Origin: Amoebidium appalachense
Taxonomy: Eukaryota; Ichthyosporea
Direction: 5' to 3'
Assembly (NCBI GenBank): GCA_963693365.1
Contig: CAVNZM010000012.1
Location: 620,001-684,000 of the forward strand
DNA: 64,000 nt
Shown: positions 54,149-64,000 of the stretch, one piece after another
How the letters are laid out: every line of letters begins with the position of its first letter
How positions within the stretch are numbered: position 1 is the stretch's first letter
Program-made: the position numbers and the translations under genes
Notes under the pieces: generated by a model
The model's input: only the letters and a program-made list of their open reading frames with translations
Databases searched by the model: none
Told to the model about the DNA's origin: nothing

Positions 54149-55437
54149 TTAAGCAAGTGTGCGGTCGCCAGCAGCGATATCAACACCCGTGACCCCTTCG
54201 GCCACATCCGCAACGTCATTCACCGCCTTAACCACGGCATTCACCTTCTCCTCCACCTCAGCGCGCTGATTGGCCGGCAGCTGAGCCACGGCATTCTCAA
54301 TAGCGTTAAGGCGCGCGTCCTCAGTTGTAGCGGGAGCGTTCACATTTTGACGCTGTGCACCGTACGAAGCGCGTGCACCTGTAGATGTGCGTGCGCCGGA
54401 AGAGCGGGGGGTCGCGGATGCGCGGGCGGTCTGTAGGTTCTGGTCGACAGAGTACTTCATAGCAACCAGGTTGGCCTTAACGGTCTCATAGGCGGGGTTG
54501 GCCGGGTCAGACTTTTGCAACTGTTCGACTTTCTCGACTGCAGCATCCACTTTGCGTGCTGCGACCTTATTCTGAACGGCGCCGATAGATGCGCGTGCAA
54601 TGCGTTGGTCCTGTGCATGGAACACGTCCAAAACATCGCGCATGTTGACGAGGGTTGCGGTGCGATACTTGAACACATCGTACTTGATGACAAGGTGATA
54701 GGTGAGTGCCTTGAATGCGTCCTGGATAAACCACCACACAATGCAATAGATCCAAATCCACAGCGCAAACAGTTTGTATTCGGCCCCCGCTAGACCTTGC
54801 ACGGAGATGTGGTCGGTTTCACCTTCGGGCCAGACACATGCCAGGATCGTGGAGATGGTAAGGGCCGTGCATGCGGCGCCAAGAAGAAGGGGGGAGGGGA
54901 CTGTCTCCCAGAAGAACCCGGTGGTACGTGCACTGAAAAGGGTGAGGAAGTCCGACAGAGACACCTGTGGGGGGGTCGAGGAGTGGGTCAGGTTTTATGT
55001 CAAGAAGTGGTGAAGTGGTTGGAATGCAATGCGATAGGTGCGTAAGTGGTATGAATGTGGCACGCAGCTTTGGTCGGAGAGCCGTTGGATGAGTATGTGT
55101 GCGGGTGTTTGTGTCTGTAGGTAGGTGGGGGTGGGGTAGGGTGGGTGGGGGGCGAAGGGGGGGGGGGGGGGGGGAGGGGGAGAGAGAGAGGGGGGGGGGG
55201 GGGGGAGGGGGGGAGGGGGCGGCTGAGCATAAGCATCGAGCAAGGTGTAAAACAAGGGTTTTTTGGGGGGGGGGGGAGGGGGGGGGGGAGGAGGTGACAA
55301 AGCCGATGAAATGTTTTTTTTCCTTATTGTTTTCAATCGGGTGGTGCTGTTGGTGGGTGGGTGGGGGGGAAGGGGGGGGGGGGGGGGGGGGGGGGGTTTC
55401 GGGGGGAAAGAGGGAGCGGGCACAAAAAGGGAAGGGG

Positions 55438-55468
<31 letters not shown>

Positions 55469-58185
55469 AGAAAGCAACTAACCTTGAGGTAGATGGCGGT
55501 GACAATCTGACCGTATGCCATAGGAGGCAGACCGATGCCCTGCCAGAGACCATTGGGGTTGTGGGAGTCCAATGCAGCATACACCAACAGAAGAGAGGAG
55601 CAGCATGCAACAGCACCCAGCACAATAGAAATGATGAAAAGAACGCGAAGGTTCCATTTCTCGGGGCGGGGAGAGTGCGAAACGTTGTCGTAACCGATGG
55701 AGATAAGTGTGCCGTCGTTAAGAAGGGTGATAAGCATAAGCATCAGCACGGGCAGAGAGAAGAATGCAGGCCATTCCTCACCGGCGGGTTGGTAGTTGGT
55801 GGGGGGGAAGGCAAAGACGGTAATGAAGAAGAAGCACAGAAGCTGGAGGGTGGCGGCCTGTGGGGGGTGGAGGGGGTGGTGTAAGTATAAAGGGTTGGTT
55901 GGGGTAGAAAAGGAATGGGGGGATATGTGTAAATGGGGGGGGGGGGGGGGGGGGAGGAGAGCAAGAGGGTTTGTTTTCTCGTCGTTAAGATGGTGATAAG
56001 AGTGCAAGGGTGAGGATGCATGTGGTCAAAGTTCAACAGGTCTTTTTCTTCTGTTTTCTTTCTTTCTTTTTTTTTTTGGGGGGGGGGGGGAGGGAGGAGG
56101 GGGGGGGGGGCGAAGAGGAGGGGGGGGGATGGAGAGGAGGGGTAAAGGGTAGAGAAATGAGAATTGGCTAGGGCTGAGGTACGAGAAGGGGTGAGGGTGG
56201 TGGTGGTGGGGATGGTAGTGGTGGTGGGGGGGGGGGGGGGGGGGGGGAGGGGGGGGGGGGGCACGTACGATACGATAGTTGATGAAGTTCTGGATGCGCT
56301 TGAAGATGCAGCGGGCAATGATGATGGCGTGCACAATCACACTCAGACCCTCCTGGGTGAGCACAATGTCTGCAGCCGCACGTGCAGCGTCCGTAGCACC
56401 ACTCACAGCAATACCCACATCGGCCTTTTTGAGTGCGGGGGCGTCGTTTACACCATCACCAGTCATACCAACGGCGAAACCGACCTTGCGAAGAATCTCA
56501 ACAATCAAGAACTTGTGTTCGGGGAAAACCTCGGCGAAACCATCCGACTCGACGATGAGAGGCGCGAACTTGGAAACGGCGTCAGCGGGAACCTTACCGT
56601 CGCTATCGAGAGTGGGGAGATTTGCCTGCTTGCACGAAGGAATGTTTGTGCCCATACCGAGCATTCTTGAGGTCTCCTTTGCAATCACACCGTGGTCACC
56701 CGTGATCATCTTCACGTCGACACCGAGTTCCATGGCCTTCTCGATGGTGTCCTTGGTGTCGTGGCGAGGGGGGTCGAGGAACGTGAGCATGCCCAGCATG
56801 TTCCATCTTCCCTGATCGTCCGTGCGTGCAACAGCAAGAGAGCGGATACCGCGGCTACCAAGGTCGTTAACTTGAGCCCAAACTGCATCGTGAATCTCGT
56901 CCTTGTTCCAGCACAGGGCAAGAATAACCTGCGGTGCACCCTTTGTCGTCTTGAACACTTTGCCGTCGGGTCCCTCCAGGGTACCTTCTGTGCGCTTAAC
57001 GGTGGGGTCGAAAGGAACAAAGTCGATCTGCTTGTACTTGTTGCACTCGTTCAGGTCGGCAGAGCCAAGAACAAGGGTGTCGAGGGCATCACGTGGGGGC
57101 TCCTTCCACTTTGCAGCCAGGGCGGCAGCAACGAGGATGCTGTGTTGGGTCTCACCGGGGGTGAATGTGGGTGTGTTCTCCTGGATCACCATCTTGTTAA
57201 GGGTCAGGGTGCCGGTCTTGTCTGAGCACAGCATGTTCATGCCTGCCATCTCCTCAATGGACGTCAGGCGGGTGACAATGGCACCGTGGGCGGACAGTTG
57301 GCGGGAGCCGAGGGCGAGGGTAGCAGTGCAGACGATCTCAATAGCCACGGGGATGGATGCAACCATCAGCACGACGACAAAGGAAAGGGCGTGCTTGAAG
57401 GGCTGGTCCTTGCCGACGGTCAGGTAGATGAGGGCAACACCGCACAGAGTAAGAGACAACACGACGAGGATAATCATGATGCGGAGCAGAATCTTCTGCA
57501 GGTTGCCCAAATCATCACCGGTCTGAAGCATGGCGGCGGTCTTACCAAAGAAAGTGTTCATGCCCGTGTCCATAACAGTGGCCTCGGTCTCACCGCGCAC
57601 AACCGTCGAGCCCATCTTTGCGTCGTCGCCAGCATACATGGTGACGGGGAGAGACTCGCCTGTGAGTGCAGACTGGTCGACCTGAATCTGGCCATGGTTC
57701 ACGCGGCAATCAGCAGGGACGTTGGAGCCAGCGCCCAAGAGCACAAGGTCACCGGGCACAAGGAAGGCGGCGTCAATATTCTTCCATGCGCCGTCACGCT
57801 TAACCGTGGCCTGGGGCTTGAGCGATGCTTTAAGGGCGGCGACGGCATTACCTGCCTTCGTGATTTCATACCAACCAATAGTGGCGTTTGCAAACTGGAT
57901 GCCCAGAAGGATGCCCATATCGAGCCAGTTCTGGATGGCGGCCTCAATGATGCAGGCCAGCCAAATCATGATGGGCATGGGCTCTTTCAGCTGCCTGAGG
58001 TAGATCAGCCACGACGGCACGGTCTTCTCAATGAGCTCGTTGCGGCCCCACTCTTTAAGCAGCTGCTCTGCCTCCTCGCTAGACATACCCTTGGCCATGA
58101 CCCAGTCGGCCCCGCCCTTTTTGGAGTCATCATCGACGGCCTCGAGGGCCACCTCAACTGCGGCTTCCTTCTTTTTGTCAGCCAT
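54149..58185 (-). CDS. plasma-membrane H+-transporting P-type ATPase (P3A)
   Basis: Pumps protons out of the cell with ATP and sets the membrane potential for secondary transport. Three exons, all phase 0: 58185-56269, 55857-55483 and 54964-54149 (1035 residues). Landmarks: TGES (175-178, actuator), SIPVAIEIV in helix M4, CSDKTGTLT with the phosphorylated D322, nucleotide-binding KGAPQV (415-420), MITGDHGV, GDGVND (576-581) and, in M6, NDGT with D687 at the place of the proton-binding Asp684 of plant AHA2. That residue and the family-typical RIQNFINYRI mark it as P3A rather than Ca2+ or Na+/K+ type. The M4 sequence IPVAIEIV is of the protist kind, not the plant IPIAMPTV. A hydrophilic, helix-forming C-terminal tail of about 165 residues (Ala/Gln/Val-rich, many charged repeats) is longer than in plants and fungi and probably regulates the pump. 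Start chosen at the first ATG (MADKKKEAAV). Confidence 0.95.
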
Positions 58186-58309
58186 GGTAAAACATGAAAT
58201 GGAGCAAAAGAAAACTGTCGTGTGTGTGTGTCGCGACACAATACGAGCGGTACAAACCGTGTGGCTCTTATTGTGTTTCGATCTGTGCTGGTTTTGAGGT
58301 GCAAAGCGG

Positions 58310-58375
58310 CTTTATATACCTAAGGAAATGATTAAAAATAATCTGATTGGCTAAACCTTCTGCAAACCCGATTGG
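58310..58375 (-). promoter_or_regulatory. TATA box and two CCAAT boxes of the H+-ATPase gene
   Basis: On the minus strand TATATAAAG (58310-58318) lies 125 bp upstream of the ATG, with CCAAT at 58346-58350 and 58371-58375 behind it. Confidence 0.7.
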
Positions 58376-59350
58376 CTGATTTTATGGAATTTGCCGGTAA
58401 CAATGATCTATTGCAAACACTTCATTTACGCTTGCTGCCCACATATAAAGTCACATGTTTGGCTTATATTGTATCACAGACTATAATAAATGCATTAACA
58501 TAAGTTTTTACGTACCACTGAAGAAAAAGCCATCAACGGAAGAGTATTTCTCTCCGACGAACTGCGGCTGTGTGGATCTTGCCCAGATTCTCCCATGACG
58601 ACTCTCATTTCCGGTTGGTGGATAGGATCTATCCCGTGCTTGCGTGATTATGCCCCCAATAAAAATGGACATTCAATTGCTTTTTGCATGCCACACTCTT
58701 ACCAAATTTAGCAGGTGCCTTTTCTATGCTTTCTAGATCTATGCCCGGGTGACTGGCAGTGGCGGGGCCCGGCACCTTTCCATTCCATTTCTACCAAAAG
58801 GCTATGTTGTTGAGTCTATATGACTCATCAAAATTCATATAGCTAAGTAAAAAAAATTTTTTTTTGTGTCATTGGCACAGACTCCTGCTTCAAGTTCGGA
58901 GGCGTGATCCAGTCGTTTTGAGCTTTTCTGGGCAACAAGAGCCGCTCTTCGAGTTCGAAGTTGCTAAAAATTGATTACCACTAGGAATGCGGATTTCGAT
59001 CATACTGTAACATGATTGGTTTGCCAACAATGCATTATGATTGGATGTCACTTCCGAGCCTTCGGATTCCTGAACGTTACAGATCCCGGATGCTGTGAGT
59101 CAGGCTTACATACAAGGCTCACAAAAAGACACTTGAGTTTCCAAGTTTGTTCGTTGAGCGAATGGCATATTCCCACACTTAAAAATTAACACGTGTCCTT
59201 CAGAGTCAAGTATAGTGGCGGAGAGAAGAGCGTTTCTTGACATCGGCGCATGATCTTTGGCGGACACTGATATAGTACCTTCGTTACTGGTATGTACCGT
59301 TTTGTTCCGCAACAAACTTGCTCATGCCAAGTGTGTCCGTGTGTCCGTGT
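58376..59350. other. spacer upstream of the H+-ATPase gene
   Basis: Unique, AT-moderate sequence with a plus-strand ATATAAAG at 58443 and several ATTGG motifs (about 59013 and 59040). No gene is supported on either strand. Confidence 0.45.
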
Positions 59351-59376
59351 GTGTATGTATGTGTGTGTGTGTGTGT

Positions 59377-60205
<829 letters not shown>

Positions 60206-60339
60206 AGTCATACACTTGTTGAGCACCACACTTGTGTTTTGTTTTGGTTCCTGTCCAGCTGGTTTATTAGTTGGTGCACTTCGGCTTTACTTGGACATCC
60301 TGAAGCTTGTGGCAGGGGGTTGAGTGGGCTGGCGGATTG

Positions 60340-60575
60340 GCGGGGGGGGGGGGGGGGGGGGAGGGAGGGAGGGGGGGGGGGGAAGGGGGGAGGGGGAGTG
60401 GGAGCTGGGGGGAGGAGGGGGGGGGGGGGAGGTGGGGCCAGGGGCTGGGGGAGAGGGGAGGGTGGGAGAGTGGGGCCGGGGGGGGGGGGGGGGGGGGGAG
60501 GGTACGGGGTGGGGGGGGGGGGGGGGGGGGGGGAATATGGGAGCTGAGGGGGGAAGGAGGGGGGGGGGGGGGTTA
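60340..60575 (+). repeat. G-rich tract
   Basis: Series of G runs broken by A or T over about 235 bp. No gene. Confidence 0.85.
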
Positions 60576-60778
60576 CTCAAATGCGCCTATGATCTAGCCG
60601 ATCACCCTGTACACGCATCAACGTTAGTATGCGCACGCAGATATGTCTAATTAGGTCGTGTAGTAACCACAGCCAACCACTTACATGAGAATTCGAAGAA
60701 ACACCAAACCTAGTCCAATACATCAACAACCATATACCTCCCCCCTCCCCTCTCCCCCCCCCCCCCCCCCCCCCCCCG

Positions 60779-60895
60779 GTCTCTGAGGCTGGGCTTTGCA
60801 CTGCTTATATTGGATACTCTTGTGTGTGCTTTGCACCTTCTACTTTGTGTTATCTCTCGTAAATGTTACCCCTCCCCCCCCCCCCCCCCCCCCCC
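60779..60895 (+). repeat. dispersed poly-C-tailed repeat copy
   Basis: GGCTGGGCTTTGCACTGCTTAT, GATACTCTTGTGTGTGCTTTGCACC and CGTAAATGTTACC lead into a C run at 60873-60899, matching 61579-61690. Confidence 0.65.
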
Positions 60896-61099
60896 CCCCT
60901 CCCCCCCCCCCCCCCCCCTTCCAAAGAAAAAAGAAAAAAAAAAAAAAATGAAAAAAGCCCCCTTTCCCTCCCCTCTACGTCATCCGGTTTTTGTTGCCTC
61001 CTTGTCCCCGGCAAGCAGTGCCAAACTTCTGTTCCATTTTACTTTTAAATGTCCTGGCCGTTTCAGGCGCATGATTATCCACATTCTTTGTTACATTTC

Positions 61100-61150
61100 T
61101 TTTCCCTCTTTCCCCCCCCCCCCCCCCCCTCCCCCCCCCCCCCCCCCCCC

Positions 61151-61187
<37 letters not shown>

Positions 61188-61190
61188 ATG
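61100..61190 (+). repeat. C tracts
   Basis: C runs at 61112-61129, 61131-61150 and 61152-61187, single T's between them. Confidence 0.9.
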
Positions 61191-61302
61191 GCATGGCTGC
61201 TCTATGTCGTGCATCTGTAAGCACATACGCATTTTTCGCTGCATGCTGCTTTAGCTTGCACACACTTCTTCACCGTTTTGCTCACCTTGCCTGCATAAGC
61301 AA

Positions 61303-61578
61303 CCCTACTCGTTTTTGATCAAGGCGGGTTGACCCACCCAAGTTCAGTTGATGCTGCTGTCTGAGTTGGAGTGTCATATATACGCGGGCTAAGGGGTCAA
61401 AACTCAGATGCAATTGATGACTAGGGCCCTCCCTGAGGATGGGCTCTGCTTATGACGCATACTGTGCGCATTGCTGATGTTGCATACTTGAATGTTTGCC
61501 TTTGCATGTGTCCTGCACCATGCTTCTCATCGTGTATGCGTACTTCGTACCGTGTTCCGCATTCAAAACCCCCCCCCC
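61303..61578 (+). repeat. dispersed poly-C-tailed repeat, longest copy
   Basis: About 275 bp alignable with 11676-11910 over its whole length. It starts near TACTCGTTTTTGATCAAG and ends GTTCCGCATTCAAAACCCCC. The next copy starts directly behind the C run. Confidence 0.7.
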
Positions 61579-61700
61579 GGAGGATATGGGCTCTGCTTAT
61601 GCTGCATATTCTTTGTGTGTGCTGTGTAATAGCTGTGTTGTGTTGTCCACCGTAAATGTGTCCTTCGAACTATGTAACAAATTCCTCCCTCCCCCCCCCC
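61579..61700 (+). repeat. dispersed poly-C-tailed repeat, tandem second copy
   Basis: GGAGGATATGGGCTCTGCTT to CTATGTAACAAATTCC, then a C-rich tail to 61710. It lies about 110 bp upstream of the MYND gene and may include its promoter. Confidence 0.7.
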
Positions 61701-61812
61701 CTCCCCCCCACTTCCTCTCTCACCTTTCCTCCCACCCACCCAGACTACACAGTGCACCCACATGTCTCCTCCCTCCCCCACTAACCACACCCCCACGCAC
61801 ACAGACACCACC

Positions 61813-62328
61813 ATGGGCACGCCAGTCAAATACGAGATACGATTGGACGACGGTCACGGGAACCGTACGGTCAAGACATTCCAACACGTGACCCCGCACC
61901 CAATCCAATCCATGGTTGGTGACATGCACAAAACCGCCACATTCCTGCAATATGTGGCGCGTTCTCACACCGGCGAAATGCTTGCGAGCAAACCGTTTTT
62001 ATGCCCCGAATGCCGGAAACCTGCAAAGGAAATTGTCCACCATCCCATGAGTTATCTCCACATTCTTGACGACCCAAAGATTATAGATCTGGCCACGCCT
62101 GTATGTGGGCCCGGGCCTTGTAATCTTGCAATAGAAAAGGGCTACAAGCAACTTATGAAGGATGTGGGGGTGATTGATAGGAGGGCGGTGGTGTGTGCGG
62201 GGTGCAATGGGAGTGCAACGAGTATGAAGGTATGCAGCAAGTGCAAGCGGGTGCATTATTGCAGTAGGGAGTGTCAGGTGGCGGACTGGCCGTTGCATAA
62301 GCAAAGGTGTGTGGCCCCGGATAAGTAG
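61813..62328 (+). CDS. small MYND zinc-finger protein
   Basis: 171 residues from an ATG in an optimal context (CACCATGG). An in-frame ATG at 61762 would add only a Ser/Pro/Thr-rich stretch of repeat-like DNA. The C-terminal MYND finger has its eight ligands at C128, C131, C141, C144, C150, C154, H162 and C166 (CX2C-X9-CX2C-X5-CX3C-X7-HX3C), with the usual HYCSRECQ core. Another CPEC (64/67) with C98 and C103 may bind a second zinc. The layout of a CPEC domain, a HHPMSYLH segment and a terminal MYND resembles small uncharacterised fungal MYND proteins. MYND fingers bind proline-rich peptides, so a protein-interaction role is likely. No SET domain is present. It may have a 5' non-coding exon, because an acceptor-like CACACAG stands just before the start. 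Confidence 0.8.
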   Translation: MGTPVKYEIRLDDGHGNRTVKTFQHVTPHPIQSMVGDMHKTATFLQYVARSHTGEMLASKPFLCPECRKPAKEIVHHPMSYLHILDDPKIIDLATPVCGPGPCNLAIEKGYKQLMKDVGVIDRRAVVCAGCNGSATSMKVCSKCKRVHYCSRECQVADWPLHKQRCVAPDK

Positions 62329-62380
62329 AAACCAAAATGCGTGTCTGTTGGATTCTCCCGTATTTTTTGCCTCGTCCCCC

Positions 62381-62411
<31 letters not shown>

Positions 62412-62458
62412 TTTTTTTTTCTTTTGTCAAACACCTACAAAATGGTCTCTCACTTGTT

Positions 62459-62495
<37 letters not shown>

Positions 62496-62698
62496 TCCCC
62501 TTTCCCCCCTCCGCCCCCTTCTCTGCTCCCCCCCCCCCCCCCCTCTCCCCCCCCTCCCCAGCGATTTTCCTACATACACACACGGGCCGCTTGTTGACTG
62601 TCTCAATCTTTACGGGATTGTTCACAGGTTAATATAATGTGGACTACTAGTGAATGTCGTGCCTCTGATTTGGCGTTGTAACTGGTGGATGTGTTTGG

Positions 62699-62729
<31 letters not shown>

Positions 62730-64000
62730 GTGTGTGTGTGTGTCTGCCAGTGTGTGTGTGGGGAGGGGGGGGGGGGGGGGGGGGAGGGGGGGGGGGTGAG
62801 TGTGGGTGCCTGTTGATATGGCTTTGGGTTGGTTGGCAGTCGGGCCATTTGATTGGTTGGTTGGTTAGGAGAGGGAGAGGGGGTGGGGGGGGGGGGGGGG
62901 GTTTGGAATCGTACACCATAAAACCCATGCCCAAGCACATGCGCACACGTATTCGAGAAAACACGGGGCCCGCACACGCGTATAAAGTCATCCCTCATAG
63001 TTACGATGTGATTGTGTTTATGGTCTGCCCGTGTGCCATGCTTGTCGATGGCATTTAAAAATTATTGCCGGCTGCATATTATGTATTGGTGTATGATATT
63101 AAAGCCTTTAATGTGGCTGATAGTTAGGCACCACTGTGTGCATGTCGTATGTGAAATTAAAGCACCTTTTTTTTAAATTACCGGCCTCTCATAATCAGTA
63201 TGATTGTTAAAGGTCCATCTAATGAAAGTTTTTTACTGAATTTGGTAGTGCGGGTTGACGCATGCGTCAAACATATACGCGTGCTACCGTGCGCGCTCAG
63301 ATGCCCACTGCGTACACCTTTTCAGACACGGGTGCGCACATGCACACACAGGCGCATGTATGCAAGCGCACGTGAACACAAATACACACGTGCGCACGCG
63401 CACGCGCGCGCGCACACACGCATGCACGCATGCATGCACGCACACACACATGCACACGCACACACACACACACACACACGCACGCACGCGCATACACACA
63501 CACACATACACACGCGCGCACGCGTGCGCACGCACGCACGCACGCGCACGCACACGCACACGCACACAGCACATTAGTTGCTCCTCATACCGTCACGGTG
63601 AGCTGATGGGTTGCAAGTGTACACACACAAATGTGTGCATGCATGCAGCTTTCTTCCTCACTTAGTCTAGCACACTGTACACTTGACACAGATCTGTCAC
63701 AGGCACTAACACATGTTTACGTGCACACACACTTGCACACCTGGACACGCACAGGCACACGCGCTATTGCGCTCCCGCGCAGTTGAAACCAGTCGCGCCC
63801 ACATCTACACACCCGACCATGCACACTTGACACATACACATACCCACCCATGCCCCAGCCATTCACCACCCGAAGGGCACACACAAGAAGCACACACTCA
63901 CACACACAAACACGTATGTATAGTGCTGCACAAGGGGCATGTGTAGGTGTGTGGCCCATGCATGGGTCGGGGATGGCATTTATATGGCCTTGTGGGAGCA
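62329..64000. other. spacer with C/G tracts and CA-rich DNA
   Basis: C runs at 62383-62410 and 62461-62493, G runs at about 62767-62796 and 62882-62901, and CA/CG-rich DNA from 63330 to 63570 and 63720 to 63920. A CGTATAAAG at about 62979 has no supported gene behind it. No coding region seen to the window end. Confidence 0.5.

Noticed and set aside
57286-58197. 303-codon plus-strand frame
   Set aside because: Antisense shadow of the H+-ATPase first exon, caused by its strong third-position GC bias.
61762-61812. Upstream in-frame ATG of the MYND gene
   Set aside because: The extra 17 residues come from CA- and C-rich DNA, while the ATG at 61813 has an optimal context.

Overview
The window is nuclear DNA of a eukaryote, most likely a unicellular one. 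Genes are split by GT-AG introns up to about 2.8 kb long. Promoters carry an ATTGG/CCAAT box and a TATATAA box, polyadenylation signals are AATAAA, the genetic code is standard, and there are no operons. Protein content (P3A-type H+-ATPase, UNC-93/DUF895-like transporter, small MYND protein, 26S proteasome RPT4) fits a fungus, a holozoan protist or a similar single-celled eukaryote. I cannot place it further. Non-coding DNA is dominated by (CA/GT)n arrays and by G/C homopolymer runs of up to 60 bases.

Layout. 0-5.6 kb: spacer with a 42-bp palindrome and a divergent remnant of a LINE reverse-transcriptase C-terminus. 5.7-15.2 kb: a six-exon gene for a 280-residue protein I do not recognise, with a 0.9-kb insertion in its third intron. 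15.6-25.7 kb: a retroelement nest made of at least five fragments of one non-LTR (LINE) family and one DIRS-like RT/RNase H element flanked by 170-bp direct repeats. 26.3-27.8 kb: two compact TATA-driven genes, one encoding 55 residues and one a 145-residue protein with an RVxF-type PP1-docking motif. 29.7-40.9 kb: RPT4 (PSMC6) in 11 exons, every junction fixed by reading frame and family similarity. 42.9-44.3 kb (-): UNC-93-like transporter. 45.5-48.1 kb: two inverted-repeat elements with target-site duplications. 48.6-53.7 kb: unique islands between G/C tracts that look coding and occur in inverted pairs. 54.1-58.2 kb (-): plasma-membrane H+-ATPase in three exons. 60.8-61.7 kb: a dispersed SINE-like repeat that ends in poly-C. 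61.8-62.3 kb: MYND-finger protein. The rest is microsatellite.

The host genes are unrelated housekeeping or membrane functions and form no pathway cluster. The notable content is the mobile DNA: a 388-bp foldback element built of hairpin modules with a 6-bp TSD, a 537-bp element with perfect 41-bp TIRs and a 3-bp TSD, a 126-bp pogo-like MITE, a poly-C-tailed repeat family, and a DIRS-like RT element lacking any visible recombinase.
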